A DNA stretch of 64,000 bases, from contig NW_023998433.1 in NCBI RefSeq assembly GCF_014805625.2, positions 1,280,297-1,344,296 of the forward strand, written 5' to 3'. The position numbers were made by a program, and so were the translations under genes. Shown piece after piece: positions 62,834-64,000 of this stretch. Origin of the DNA: Glossina fuscipes (taxonomy: Eukaryota > Arthropoda > Insecta > Diptera > Glossinidae). The notes below the pieces were generated by a model. That model was not told where the DNA came from. It did not search any database and was given only the letters and a program-made list of their open reading frames with translations. The stretch's first letter is position 1, and every line of letters starts with the position of its first letter.

Positions 62834-64000
62834 CCGGAAATATCTTGAGGAAAAATCTTTATACGGAACACTATTATTTTATGGAGCTAATGGAAATAAG
62901 AACCCAAAAATATGAAAGATATTTTTTTTAAAGAGCGTATATTCAAATCCTGGGACGTTTTTGAATGCACACATACATATATGTCCGTTTTGAAGAATCT
63001 ATGTCGGTTATGCCTTTTTTATGCTTATTAAAGTTACTTTATTCCTTTTTTTACTTTCGATTAGTTTATCTCCTGAATAAATGTTTGGTTTGCAACATTT
63101 ATTTGTGTTTATTTTTGTTGGAAGTTTTGTTTTTATTTACTAGTATTACGATCACTGTTAGTACATAATCGCTTTTCAGGTTTTATCTGCAGTTTAAAAA
63201 AATGTCTTTTTTTTTTTTTAGTTTGATCTTAAAATTTAAATGGAACATAAGATATTTTCTTTTTCAATCTGTTTTTTGTCCTTAACATTCAGAACTTTAA
63301 TTACTTTTTATTATATCGTAAAAATTAATAAAAGTCTGTCCATTGTTGACGACCTTGCAAGAACGGGTTTTTAAAGTTTTAGTGTCTGTTGTAGATAATT
63401 CAATTAGCCGAAAGCGTGTTCTGGTGCATACTATTCATTTCATCGGAAAATGGTACGACTTGCTTGTAACTGCGGGCGACCAAAATTCATCCCAAAATGA
63501 ACGGAGATTTCTTAACACTACAACTGCAGAAGGCCTTAGATGCATTTTAAATTGCTTAAAAAAAGTACTCGTTCTCCTATGATACTGTGACCAAAAAGCT
63601 AGGCCAATATCGGAAGTTATATTAAACTGGACGGGTATATCAAATATCAGAAATATTTTTTTTTCCTACTTGCTAGCATTGTGTCAAATGCCTATGTCAA
63701 ATTTTACCACAAAAACGTCAGCAGTGCTTCAACTGCATTTGGCAAACGCACGACGAAAAAAATATGTATCCCGTTTTGTACAATGCTTGATTTTATTGTG
63801 AAAGAAATTGCATTAAATTTTGCCAGCGATTACGGTGGGGGGACTTGGATCTACGCATAAGGCCTGGAAACAACCAATCAATTGGGTGAATAACCTGCAA
63901 AATGTGAACAAAGTTCGAAAAATCATATCAAAGTCGTTTAAAAATCAAGGTGATGTTAACAGTTTTCTTTGATTATCCTAACGGCGGACCAAACTGTTAA
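62834..64000. other. Right end; one unassigned coding-like ORF
   Basis: The frame 63343-63582 (plus) reads coding-like (SVVDNSISRKRVLVHTIHFI, GKWYDLLVTAGDQN, RRFLNTTTAEGLRCILNCLK). The layout 'helix, HFI.KW.DL, then RR.L..T' weakly recalls P-element/THAP9-type transposases, but I cannot confirm it. Downstream sequence to 64000 is in other frames with stops. No other gene recognised. Confidence 0.4.

Overview
The window looks like nuclear DNA of a higher dipteran, most likely a tephritid-type fruit fly. The reasons are the AT-rich composition, intron-bearing genes with fly-like splice sites, coding exons very close to what I know of Drosophila Grunge and UGP proteins, and a dense load of decayed mariner, Tc1, non-LTR, copia and SINE elements. 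The species is inferred, not shown.

Layout. Positions 1-10958 (minus strand) hold the 5' half of Grunge/Atrophin (Gug), a nuclear-receptor and histone-deacetylase corepressor. A tiny first coding exon is followed by a 7.7-kb intron holding three different wrecked mariners, then the ELM2 and SANT exons and one very long exon that runs off the left edge. Positions 10959-24654 are non-coding, with a truncated non-LTR element, a broken Tc1/Bari-like element, copies of a dispersed repeat and a GC-richer island. A C20orf27/UPF0687 homologue lies on the plus strand as two exons (24655-28951) split by a 3.8-kb intron with another mariner scrap. A further decayed mariner follows at 31.1-32.0 kb.

UTP-glucose-1-phosphate uridylyltransferase (UGP) is on the minus strand, with eight recognised coding exons at 34328-37855. 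One of its introns is of the GC-AG type. A phase-compatible 9-codon exon at 58758-58784 is a candidate first exon. If it is real, the first UGP intron is about 21 kb and two plus-strand genes are nested in it. The first is an unknown secreted protein in three exons (44270-45292). The second is a previously unseen four-exon gene for a 159-residue protein with a hydrophobic segment (55443-57379), found only by chaining splice sites and phases.

The rest is repeat-rich. Three copies of one jockey-like non-LTR family lie at 39.96-41.96, 47.07-47.99 and 58.03-58.22 kb. Copies of a dispersed non-coding family end in a short hairpin and ACTTGT. One tRNA-derived SINE sits, with a clean 8-bp target duplication, inside such a repeat (50071-50244), and a second diverged SINE is at 54.6 kb. 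TA microsatellites, a copia RNase H fragment and several unassigned coding-like ORFs make up the remainder. I see no rRNA, no stand-alone tRNA, no CRISPR and no bacterial-type operons.
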